Assembly: GCA_934617425.1 (NCBI GenBank) | Contig: CAKTUD010000001.1 | Span: 434,001 to 498,000 of the forward strand | Direction of reading: 5' to 3' | DNA length: 64,000 nucleotides | Source: an uncultured Eggerthellaceae bacterium | GTDB lineage: Bacteria; Actinomycetota; Coriobacteriia; Coriobacteriales; Eggerthellaceae | Part shown: positions 16,620 through 24,500 of the stretch, piece by piece | Layout of the letters: every line of letters begins with the position of its first letter | Numbering within the stretch: position 1 is the first letter of the stretch | Made by a program: the position numbers and the translations under genes | The notes under the pieces: generated by a model | What the model was told of the DNA's origin: nothing | The model's database searches: none | What the model saw: only the letters and a program-made list of their open reading frames with translations

Positions 16620-19139
16620 ATGAGCAATCCGATCGATATCACCGAGTGCTGCCGAGTTCTCTCTCCGCAAGAGCAACATCTTGTCGACGTTGCCAAGGGC
16701 GACGAAAGCTACAAGAAAGGCCGCGAGCGCGTGTTCAAAATCCTCGATCGCGTGCAAAACCTCAAGCCGGTTATCGATGCCGAGCGCGGCAAGTACTTCA
16801 CCGAGTCGATGATGCAAACCGAAGGCGAGCATCTTACCCTCCGTTGGGCCAAGGCGCTTATGAACATCGCCAAGAACATCTCGGTCTACGTGGACGAAGA
16901 TAGTCTGATTTGCGGCCGCGCCGGATGCCCTGGCCGTTATGGCATCCTCTATCCCGAGCTCGATGGCGACATCTACGAAGAAGCCATCAAGCTTCTGCCT
17001 ACGCGCACTACCTCGCCGTTCGACATGACCGAAGAAACCAAGCAGACCATTTTGAACGATATCGCCCCCTACTGGGACGGGAAAAACGGCACGGGCAAGA
17101 CCTTCTTCAACGATCTCTACGACGCGTTGCCAAAGGACACGTTGAAGGTTACCTACGAGCCCACCGAGAAAAGCACCTCGCGCTATATCGTGAATGAGAC
17201 GGCGTCGTTCCGCTCGTCAAACCAGTGGGTGATCGACTACGAAAAGCTGCTGAAGCGCGGCTTCAAAGGCATAAAGGAAGAAGCTCAAGCTCATCTCGAT
17301 GCCCTTGATCCTTACGATCCGCTTGACAATATCAACAAGAAGCCTTTCTACGAGGCCATCGTCATCACCTGCGATGCCATCGTCTTGTGGGCTAATCGCT
17401 ATGCCGACCTCTACGAGGCCGAGGCTGCCAAATGCGCCGATCCAGTGCGCAAGCAGGAGATGGAAGAGATTGCCGCGCGTTGCCGTTGGGTGCCTGAAAA
17501 CCCTGCGCGCGATTTCCGCGAGGCGATACAGTCGCAGTGGTTCATCCAGATGTTCTCGCGCTTGGAGCAGAAAACCGGCACCATCATCTCCAACGGCCGC
17601 ATGGATCAGTATCTCTACCCCTATTTCAAGGCCGACAAAGAGGCTGGCAAGCTTACCGATGAGCAGGCGATCGAGTATCTCGAGTGCATGTGGGTGGGCA
17701 TGTCGCAGTTCATCGATTTGTATATGTCCACCACGGGCGGCGCCTTCAACGAAGGCTACGCGCACTGGGAGGCTGTGACCATCGGCGGTCAGACCCCCGA
17801 TGGCGAAGATGCCACCAACGAGCTTACCTACCTCTTCCTGCGCAGCAAGCGCGAGTTCCCCATGCATTATCCCGACCTTGCAGCTCGTGTGCATGCAACT
17901 TCGCCCCAGCGCTATCTCGACGAGGTTGCCAAGACCATCAAAGAGGGTTCGGGCTTCCCCAAGCTGCTTAACGACGAGGAGATCGTGCTGCAGTTGGTGT
18001 CTAACGGCGCCACCATTAACGAGGCTTACGACTATGCGGTGTCGGGCTGCGCCGAGGCGCGCATGGTCAACCGCGACACCTTCACCTCGGGCGGTGTCTA
18101 CATCAACTTCGCGTCGGCTATCGAGATGGTCATGTACAACGGCCGCACTCTCAAGACGGGCGATGAACTGCTTGGTTTGGAAACCGGCGAGGTCGAAACC
18201 TTCAAGACGTGGGACGATGTTTGGAATGCCTACGTCGCTCAGGCGCAAAACCTTTTGCGCCATGCATTCATCCAGCAGAAGAACATCGACCGCTTGCGCG
18301 AGCGCCACTTTGCCGCACCGCTTCTTTCCTGCGCGCACGATCTGTGCATGAAGGAGGGCCTCGACCTGCATACCGAGTTCATCCCGGGTGGCGTTGACAT
18401 CGGATACTTCGAGTCGATGGGCTTCGGCACGGTCGTCGACTCGCTGGCTGCTATCAAGAAATGCGTTTTTGACGACGGCGTTACCACCCTGGCGGAGATC
18501 CGCGACGCCATGCGCGCCGACTTCAAGGGCTACGAGGTGCTGCAGCAGCGCCTGAAGAAAGCTCCGAAGTACGGCAACGACGACCCCTATGCCGACGAGA
18601 TCGGCAAGGCGTGCGACTTGGTGTGCAGCGAGTTCACGCATAAGTACTCGAAGTCGCTCGGCATCAATTACTGCCTGCGCTATGTGCCGTTTACCTCGCA
18701 CGTTCCTTTCGGCAAGGTGGTTGGCGCCACGCCTAACGGCCGCGTTGCGTGGTTCCCGCTCTCCGATGGCTCATCAGCTTCGCAGGGCGATGATACGCAT
18801 GGTCCTACGGCGGTTCTGCTTTCCAACTACTACACCAAGAACCCCGAGTTCCACGAGCGCGCTGCGCGTCTTCTGAACATCAAGTTCGATCCCAGCGCCG
18901 TGGCAGGCGACGAGGGCACCGAAAAGCTGGTGTCGTTTATCCGCACGTGGTGCGATCTTAAGTTGTGGCATTGCCAGTTCAACGTCATCAACCGCGAGAC
19001 GCTTTTGGCGGCCCAGCAAGATCCGGATCGTTACCGTGGCTTGATCGTGCGCATCGCCGGATACAGCGCGTATTTCTGCGATCTTTCCCCGGCTTTGCAG
19101 GACGACCTGATCGCCCGCACGCAGCAGTCGGGCTTCTAA
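16620..19139 (+). CDS. glycyl radical enzyme, isethionate sulfite-lyase (IslA)-like
   Basis: 839 residues, full length for the PFL-like family. The glycyl radical site is Gly814 in RIAGYSAYF; the thiyl-radical cysteine is Cys477 in SGCAEAR with the general-base position Glu479. Other pocket residues are Arg198 and Gln202 (FRSSNQW), Thr321, Trp383, Arg687 and Phe691 (LRYVPFTS). As I recall the Bilophila wadsworthia IslA site (R189, Q193, T312, W374, C468, E470, R678, F682, G805), each sits exactly nine positions earlier, so a C-S lyase acting on isethionate or another hydroxyalkylsulfonate is the best guess. Ile192 of IslA is Asn201 here, so the substrate may differ. Pyruvate formate-lyase is excluded by the lack of adjacent catalytic cysteines. 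AAAGGGTG precedes the ATG; its activase follows at 19307. Confidence 0.9.
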   Translation: MSNPIDITECCRVLSPQEQHLVDVAKGDESYKKGRERVFKILDRVQNLKPVIDAERGKYFTESMMQTEGEHLTLRWAKALMNIAKNISVYVDEDSLICGRAGCPGRYGILYPELDGDIYEEAIKLLPTRTTSPFDMTEETKQTILNDIAPYWDGKNGTGKTFFNDLYDALPKDTLKVTYEPTEKSTSRYIVNETASFRSSNQWVIDYEKLLKRGFKGIKEEAQAHLDALDPYDPLDNINKKPFYEAIVITCDAIVLWANRYADLYEAEAAKCADPVRKQEMEEIAARCRWVPENPARDFREAIQSQWFIQMFSRLEQKTGTIISNGRMDQYLYPYFKADKEAGKLTDEQAIEYLECMWVGMSQFIDLYMSTTGGAFNEGYAHWEAVTIGGQTPDGEDATNELTYLFLRSKREFPMHYPDLAARVHATSPQRYLDEVAKTIKEGSGFPKLLNDEEIVLQLVSNGATINEAYDYAVSGCAEARMVNRDTFTSGGVYINFASAIEMVMYNGRTLKTGDELLGLETGEVETFKTWDDVWNAYVAQAQNLLRHAFIQQKNIDRLRERHFAAPLLSCAHDLCMKEGLDLHTEFIPGGVDIGYFESMGFGTVVDSLAAIKKCVFDDGVTTLAEIRDAMRADFKGYEVLQQRLKKAPKYGNDDPYADEIGKACDLVCSEFTHKYSKSLGINYCLRYVPFTSHVPFGKVVGATPNGRVAWFPLSDGSSASQGDDTHGPTAVLLSNYYTKNPEFHERAARLLNIKFDPSAVAGDEGTEKLVSFIRTWCDLKLWHCQFNVINRETLLAAQQDPDRYRGLIVRIAGYSAYFCDLSPALQDDLIARTQQSGF

Positions 19140-19148
19140 GCGGCAAGA

Positions 19149-19286
19149 GCCGAGCAGCTGCGCGCGTCAAGTTCCAGATGTCGGGCGCTGCCTGCTCGGC
19201 GTCAAGCGACGCGTGCGCCGGTCGCTGCTCGAAACGGGGGGGATTGCTGACAACAAAAGGTGGTGCCGATTGACCTCGGCACCACC
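19149..19286 (+). promoter_or_regulatory. two hairpins between lyase and activase genes
   Basis: First, GCCGAGCAG (19149-19157) pairs with CTGCTCGGC (19192-19200). Second, a perfect 10-bp stem GGTGGTGCCG (19259-19268) / CGGCACCACC (19277-19286) with an 8-base loop ends just before the activase ribosome-binding site (AAGGAGG, 19295-19301). Neither is followed by a T run, so they look like stabilising or attenuating hairpins, not terminators. A lower dose of activase relative to lyase is the expected use. Confidence 0.7.
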
Positions 19287-19306
19287 TGGTTGCCAAGGAG
19301 GGGCAT

Positions 19307-20194
19307 ATGGAAAAGGGTTGCGTGTTCAACGTGCAAAGGTACTCGGTGCACGATGGTCCGGGCATTCGCACCGTGGTGTTTTTGAAGGGTTGCCCGCTGC
19401 ATTGCAAATGGTGCTGCAACCCCGAGTCGCAGCTGGCGAAGCCGCAGATCGCCTACAACATCGAGAAGTGCATCGGGGACGTCTGCCTTTTGTGCGAGAA
19501 GGTGTGCCCGCGCCACAACATCGCGTTCATGGACACCAACAAGGTGTGGATAAACCACGACAACTGCGTGAATTGCCTGGCTTGCGCCGAGGCGTGTCCA
19601 GCCGACGCCATCGTGCGCTACGGCGATTTCCGCACCCCTCAAGAGGTGCTTGACGATGTCGAGCGCGACTTGGTGTTCTACAAGCGCTCCGATGGCGGCC
19701 TTACGCTGTCGGGCGGCGAGCCGCTGATGCAAACCGCCTTTACGCTCGAGGTTTTGAAGGAAGCGCGAGCGCGTGGCATCAACACGTGCATCGAGACATG
19801 CGGGTGCATGCCGTGGGAGCAGGTGAGCGAGATCTTCGGCTATCTGGATTACGTGAACTTCGATATCAAAAGCCTTGACGTCGAGAAGCATCGCGCATGG
19901 ACGGGGCAGGGGCCGGAAATGATTCTCGACACGTTCCGCAAGATGCGCGAGGCCTACCCCGACCTGCAGGTTCGCGTGCGCACTCCCGTGGTGCCCGGCT
20001 TCAACGACACCGATACCGACATCAGCGCTATCCGCGATTTCGTGAAGCAGTTCCCCGACACCGAATACGAAGTGCTGCACTATCACCGCTACGGTATGAC
20101 CAAATACGCTTTCATCGGCCGCGAATACGAGCTTGGCGACACCGAGCTTGACGACGACCTGTTCGCGCATCTGAAAGAACTTGCCGCGCAGTAG
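19307..20194 (+). CDS. glycyl radical enzyme activating enzyme (radical SAM)
   Basis: 295 residues. The radical SAM cluster is Cys29, Cys33 and Cys36 in GCPLHCKWC, preceded by YSVHDGPGIRT, the usual activase N-terminus. An inserted ferredoxin-like domain has two further cluster motifs: Cys55-Cys60-Cys63-Cys67 and Cys87-Cys90-Cys93-Cys97. The SAM-binding GGEP occurs in LTLSGGEPLMQT. This two-cluster form is typical of activases for dehydratases, decarboxylases and C-S or C-N lyases, and differs from the short PflA. It should install the glycyl radical on Gly814 of the enzyme encoded just upstream. The ATG has a strong AAGGAGGGG site and lies behind a perfect 10-bp hairpin. Confidence 0.95.
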   Translation: MEKGCVFNVQRYSVHDGPGIRTVVFLKGCPLHCKWCCNPESQLAKPQIAYNIEKCIGDVCLLCEKVCPRHNIAFMDTNKVWINHDNCVNCLACAEACPADAIVRYGDFRTPQEVLDDVERDLVFYKRSDGGLTLSGGEPLMQTAFTLEVLKEARARGINTCIETCGCMPWEQVSEIFGYLDYVNFDIKSLDVEKHRAWTGQGPEMILDTFRKMREAYPDLQVRVRTPVVPGFNDTDTDISAIRDFVKQFPDTEYEVLHYHRYGMTKYAFIGREYELGDTELDDDLFAHLKELAAQ

Positions 20195-20305
20195 GGTGCG
20201 GTAGGCGGCAGGTGCAGCGGGCGACGCGTTTCGGCGACTGCGCCCGCCGCTTCCCCGTGCGGCGCTGGCAATTTGACGAAACCTTACGTGATAAGGAGAA
20301 TCACC

Positions 20306-21151
20306 ATGAAGGTTATCGATTTCCGTTTCCGCCCTCATATCAAGGCGACGCTTGAAGGCCTGGCAACAAGTCCGATCTTCCGAAAGGGCCTGTTGGCGAA
20401 TGGCGTCGACTTGGACGCTTTCGTCGCCAAGGCGCAATCCGTCGAAGAGATTACGGCGCAGTTGCGCGCCGATGGCATCTTCAAGGCAGTTATCGTCGGC
20501 CGCGACGCCGAAACGACGTACGGTTTCGCGCCCAACAACAAAGACACCGCCGACTTTATCGCCCTTGCGCCCGATTTGTTCGTCGGTTTCGCCGGCCTTG
20601 ATCCCCACAAGGGCAGCGAATCAGTGAAGGCCCTTATCGATTTGGTGCAAAACGGCGGCTTCGCGGGCGCAGCGCTTGACCCGATTTATGCCCAGGCAAA
20701 GCTTACCGACGCGATTTACTACCCCATCTACGATGCGTGCGAGCGTTTGGACGTGCCCATCGTCATAACCTCAGGCCCCGCGCGCTACACCCCGCGCACG
20801 GTTATGGACTATGCCAGTCCGGGCTATATCGACCAGGTGGCGGCCGATTTCCCTGCGCTGAAGATCGTCGTGAGCCATGGTGGTTGGCCATACATCGAAG
20901 AGATGATGGGCGTGGCGTTCCGCAACGAGAACGTGTTCTTCGAGGCATCCGAATACGAACTGTTCCCGGGTAGCGACAACCTCATCAAGGCCGCGAAGGG
21001 AATATTGTCCGACAAGATGGTTTTCGCAAGCGCGCACCCGTTCGTCGATTACCGCGACGCGATCAAGCTCTATGAAACGCTTGGGTTCCCCGAGGATGTT
21101 TTCGAGAAGGTCATGTGGAAAAACGCCGCTGCCGTTCTTGGGCTGCAATGA
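20306..21151 (+). CDS. amidohydrolase-fold protein lacking the usual metal ligands
   Basis: 281 residues, TIM-barrel amidohydrolase_2-like. The family usually has a DxHxH motif on strand 1; here it reads IDFRFRPH. The usual strand-5 histidine region reads VPIVITSGP with no His, and the late SD-x-P motif reads FASAHPF with no Asp. Only the SHGGWPYIEEM histidine motif is intact. It may therefore be metal-free, with a different chemistry or a binding role. The ATG at 20306 has AAGGAG 7 bases upstream; an earlier in-frame codon at 20273 lacks a good site. It is the last gene of the TRAP/lyase operon, 111 bp after the activase, and a hairpin follows at 21178. It probably acts on the lyase substrate or product, but I cannot name the reaction. 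Confidence 0.85.
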   Translation: MKVIDFRFRPHIKATLEGLATSPIFRKGLLANGVDLDAFVAKAQSVEEITAQLRADGIFKAVIVGRDAETTYGFAPNNKDTADFIALAPDLFVGFAGLDPHKGSESVKALIDLVQNGGFAGAALDPIYAQAKLTDAIYYPIYDACERLDVPIVITSGPARYTPRTVMDYASPGYIDQVAADFPALKIVVSHGGWPYIEEMMGVAFRNENVFFEASEYELFPGSDNLIKAAKGILSDKMVFASAHPFVDYRDAIKLYETLGFPEDVFEKVMWKNAAAVLGLQ

Positions 21152-21177
21152 CGCGTTTCGTCATCATCTTTGCTATT

Positions 21178-21217
21178 GGCCATCGGCGAAGTGCCTCGAG
21201 CGCCGATGGCCGCTCTT
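21178..21217 (+). terminator. terminator-like hairpin ending the catabolic operon
   Basis: Perfect 11-bp stem GGCCATCGGCG (21178-21188) / CGCCGATGGCC (21201-21211) with a 12-base loop, followed by GCTCTTTCG. The T run is poor but the stem is strong and lies right after the last gene. Confidence 0.7.
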
Positions 21218-21283
21218 TCGATGGTGTTTGCTCGGCTACGATAGCCGCTTTCATTAGCGGAAACGTTATTTTCCCTTATACCC

Positions 21284-21311
21284 TTGACGCGGGGGGGGGT
21301 GGCTATATTCT
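21284..21311 (+). promoter_or_regulatory. promoter with a G9 homopolymer in the spacer
   Basis: TTGACG at 21284-21289 is a good -35. Candidate -10 elements are TATATT (21304-21309, 14-bp spacing) and TATTCT (21306-21311, 16-bp spacing). The spacer contains nine consecutive G residues (21291-21299). Transcription would begin near 21316-21320, at the 5' edge of the riboswitch. Spacing is at or below the 17-bp optimum, so gain or loss of a G would be expected to change promoter strength. Confidence 0.65.
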
Positions 21312-21317
21312 CTGAGT

Positions 21318-21405
21318 ACAAATATCGGCAAAGCTGTTGAAAAACAGTGACGCAAAGCCAAGGGTCTAAAGCTTTCGAGCCACGACAGCCGGTTGCCGCT
21401 AGCAT
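21318..21405 (+). ncRNA. cyclic di-GMP class I (GEMM-I) riboswitch
   Basis: Conserved GEMM-I parts appear in order. First is a purine-rich 5' strand with GGCAAAGC. Then comes the P1b hairpin CTGTT-GAAA-AACAG with its GNRA tetraloop (21334-21347). Next is the joining strand GTGACGCAAAGCC, then AAGGGTCTAAAGC, and the second helix ending in the receptor side AGCCGGTTGCC. The fit to the class I c-di-GMP aptamer consensus (GACGCAAAGCC, GGGTCTAAAGC, AGCCGG) is close. It lies between the promoter at 21284 and an intrinsic terminator at 21461, so it should switch transcription of the surface-protein gene at 21597. Whether ligand turns it on or off is not clear from sequence. Confidence 0.93.
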
Positions 21406-21460
21406 AAGCTGGCGTTTCGGGGAATCCCGCTTCACGCGAAAGCGTGCGCATCACGTCTAC

Positions 21461-21493
21461 AACCGCTTGCACATATTTGCGAGCGGTTTTTTT
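21461..21493 (+). terminator. riboswitch expression-platform terminator
   Basis: AACCGCT (21461-21467) pairs with AGCGGTT (21482-21488), partly extended inward (TGC/GCG), and the downstream strand runs into seven T residues (21487-21493). It lies 56 bases after the c-di-GMP aptamer and 104 bases before the start codon. An upstream stem-loop CACGC-GAAA-GCGTG (21433-21446) lies between the two and may take part in switching. Confidence 0.85.
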
Positions 21494-21545
21494 GTTGTGG
21501 GCGAAAACGCGCGGCAGCAGGGGGCGGAATCCGTTCAATGTAAGC

Positions 21546-21590
21546 GCTTGACGCGAACCTCGGTCAAGCATGCCCCCTTCGGATGAGGGG
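21546..21590 (+). promoter_or_regulatory. leader hairpins next to the ribosome-binding site
   Basis: GCTTGAC (21546-21552) pairs with GTCAAGC (21563-21569). Directly after it a CCCC run (within 21572-21577) can pair with GGGG of the Shine-Dalgarno GAGGGG (21585-21590). This could add translational control downstream of the riboswitch terminator. Confidence 0.45.
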
Positions 21591-21596
21591 AATCAA

Positions 21597-24500
21597 ATGA
21601 AAGCGAAATCGACGGACTTGCGCTCGAGCACGCTGCTTGCGGCTGTCGCTGCGCTGGCGTTTGCGTTGGCGATAGTGCTTCTGGCTCCTGGGCGAGCTTG
21701 GGCCGATCAGCAAGCCATGAGCGGGACATGCGGCGCAGATGGAGGTTCGAACCTGACCTGGTCGCTTACCGAGAACGGCGAAAAGTGCTACGCCAGCCTC
21801 GAAACCGATGTCACCGGTGTGTCTGTTTGGCGCGTTTCCAAAGAGCCCAGCGAGGGTGCCATCGAGATGCCTGCATATTCGCTGAGCATCGAAGGGTCGG
21901 GCGCCATGGCCGATTACACGCGCTCGGGCGATACTGCCGCACCCTGGGATCGCGCCGTGTTGTCTAGGGTGCTCGATAGCGGCAAGCTTGTTGCGGCGGG
22001 TGACGAGAAGCTCGACACGCGCGGCTGCGACGAGATAGCCAACCCGTGCATCACCCACGTGTCGATAGCCGAGGGCATAACCTACATCGGCGCGCATGCG
22101 TTCAGAAGCACGGGAATCGGCGACATCACCATACCGAACAGCGTGAGCTCTATAGGCAGCTATGCGCTGATCCGTTGCAAGGACCTTGGCGCGATATCCA
22201 TCGCCGAAGGCGGCAACGCCGATAAGCCGTTCTATGCGCAAGACGGCGTTTTGTACGAAAAGTATCAGACCGAAGGCGGGAGGCAGGGCGTCGAGCTGCG
22301 TTTCTATCCGGCAGCGAAAACCACCGGTTCGTTTACGATCCCATCCAACGTTACCGTCATCGGCTCCAATTCCATGCAGGATTCCCAGTGCGCTGATGTT
22401 GTTTTCCCTGAAGGTCTTGCGTCTATCAACAGCTTTGCGTTCAGCGGTTCGAAGATTAAGCAGGCTACTTTGCCCGACGGCGTTTCGTTCGGCGCGGTCC
22501 GCGAGTTGGGGGCAGATCCGGGTGCCGGTGTGTTCAACGGCTGCGTGAACTTGGCAAGCGTGAAGAACCTTCCGGCCGAAGGCATCCCCACGTCGGCTTT
22601 CTCTGGGTGCGTATCCCTTGGAAGCATCGATATCCCCGAGGGCGTGAAAACGCTCGGTGCGCGCTGCTTCGCCTATGCGGGTGTAAACAAGCTGGTTGTT
22701 CCGTCTAGCGTCGAATCGATCGGTAACGCTGCTTTTTCGCATGTTTCTCCGGTTGATGGCAGCGATTTTGCCGTTTCATTCGAAAAAGGCACGGCGCTGA
22801 ATGCGGTTGGCACCGACCTCTTTGCCGGCCTCGACGATTATCAGGCGATTTTCAACGAGGATGACGTCGATGCCCTTCTGCTTTTCTCCTCGAAGGGGTA
22901 CAAGGCTCAAATCGATGGCATTGATCTGCCCGAAAGCGACGAATACGTTTTCGGTTGGGCTGGCAAGGGCGAAGTTTCCATTGTAGGATTGAAAGAACCG
23001 CGCAAATCGAGCTACGTGATTCCCGACGAGGTTGACGGGTGCAAGGTTGTGGCCATTGCCCCACTGGCGTTCGGCAGCGCATCTAATGCCGATAAAGAGC
23101 AGACTGTTCAAAAGGTGGTCATCGGCAAGAACGTCCGGACAATCGGCGACGGGGCCTTCAAGTACTGCGTGGCGCTCTCGCAGGTCGATTTCTCTCGGGC
23201 AGTCAATCTCGAGACGATCGGCGACATGGCGTTTTACGACGTTAACGGCAATGCGAGCTCCTACGTTGGCGAGCTTGACCTATCTGCTTGCTCTTCGTTG
23301 AAATCGGTTGGCGAATCGGCTTTCCGCTATTGCCGATTCGCCGGCATGAAATTGCCAAGCGATATCGAGTCGTGGGGCAAGGGCGCTATCGGCAGCAGGG
23401 GCTTCTCGGTGAACATCGCCATCCCCAGCAAAACGCTTACCACGTTGCAAAGCGCGCTTGCCAAAGGCGACGACCAGTTCACCATCGTGTCGTCTACCGG
23501 CACGCAGGAAAACCTTGCGTATCGGATCAAGGTCGACGCTAGTGGGAAGATCACCTGCGCCGTCACGGGCTTTGCATCGGATGATTGCGACAAGAGCGAA
23601 ATCATCATCCCCGATGAGATCGACGGCTTCCCCGTTACGGAGGTTGTCGACCAGGCCTTCAACAACAAGGTGAACGAGGTTTCGAAGATCGAGATCGGCG
23701 CCAACGTGGCAAGGATCGGTGCACAGGCTTTCGGCAACAAGCAAAGCACGAACAGCGTTCTCGAGTCGATTGTCTTCAAGCCTGGTTGCGCCGTCGAGGT
23801 GGGCGAGCGTGCTTTCCAGAAATATTATCAAACCTCGAAAACGGTGACGGTTGATGCCGGGACGCGCGAGATCGTCTTTGGCAACAACGTGTTTTTGAGC
23901 ACGCCTGTCGAGACGGCGTATCTCGCGGGTGCCACGAAGGTCGGCCAATCGACTTTTTACGGCAACACGAAACTGAGGACGCTGGTCGTGAACGGCCAGG
24001 CGAGCTATTCGGACAACGCGTTCACTAACGCTACTTCAGGTGCGCAGACGGTGGTTTCGTTTACCAGCGCGAAGGTCTACGTTACTGGGAAAAACACGAT
24101 GTCCGACAATATGCTCGAATCTCTGGCTTCCGCCGGCAACACGGTATGCGTTGCAAACGGAGGCTCGTTCGAGGGCTCTGCTGTCGATGATGCTACAGGG
24201 CTGATGACGCCTGTGCGCGATTCCCAGGCAACCTTCCGTGGCTGGTACGATGGCTCCTCTTCCAAACTTGACGGCACGGCGGTTGCGGGAACGGTCTACA
24301 ACGCCGCATGGGACATCAAAGCGAAGAAGCCCGCAGCCTACGAAGGGCAGTTCATCTATAACGGCTCGGAGCAGACGTACCCCGTTGCGGCAAGCGAGTA
24401 CTATGGCGTTTCCGGCAACGTGCAAACCGCTGTGGGCGAATACATCGTGACGGTTTCCCTGAACGATCCTGCTGATTCCACATGGGAAGACGGCACGACC

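Noticed and set aside
16620..19139. Pyruvate formate-lyase
   Set aside because: Only a single active-site cysteine followed by Ala-Glu is present, and the activase is the two-cluster ferredoxin type, not the short PflA.
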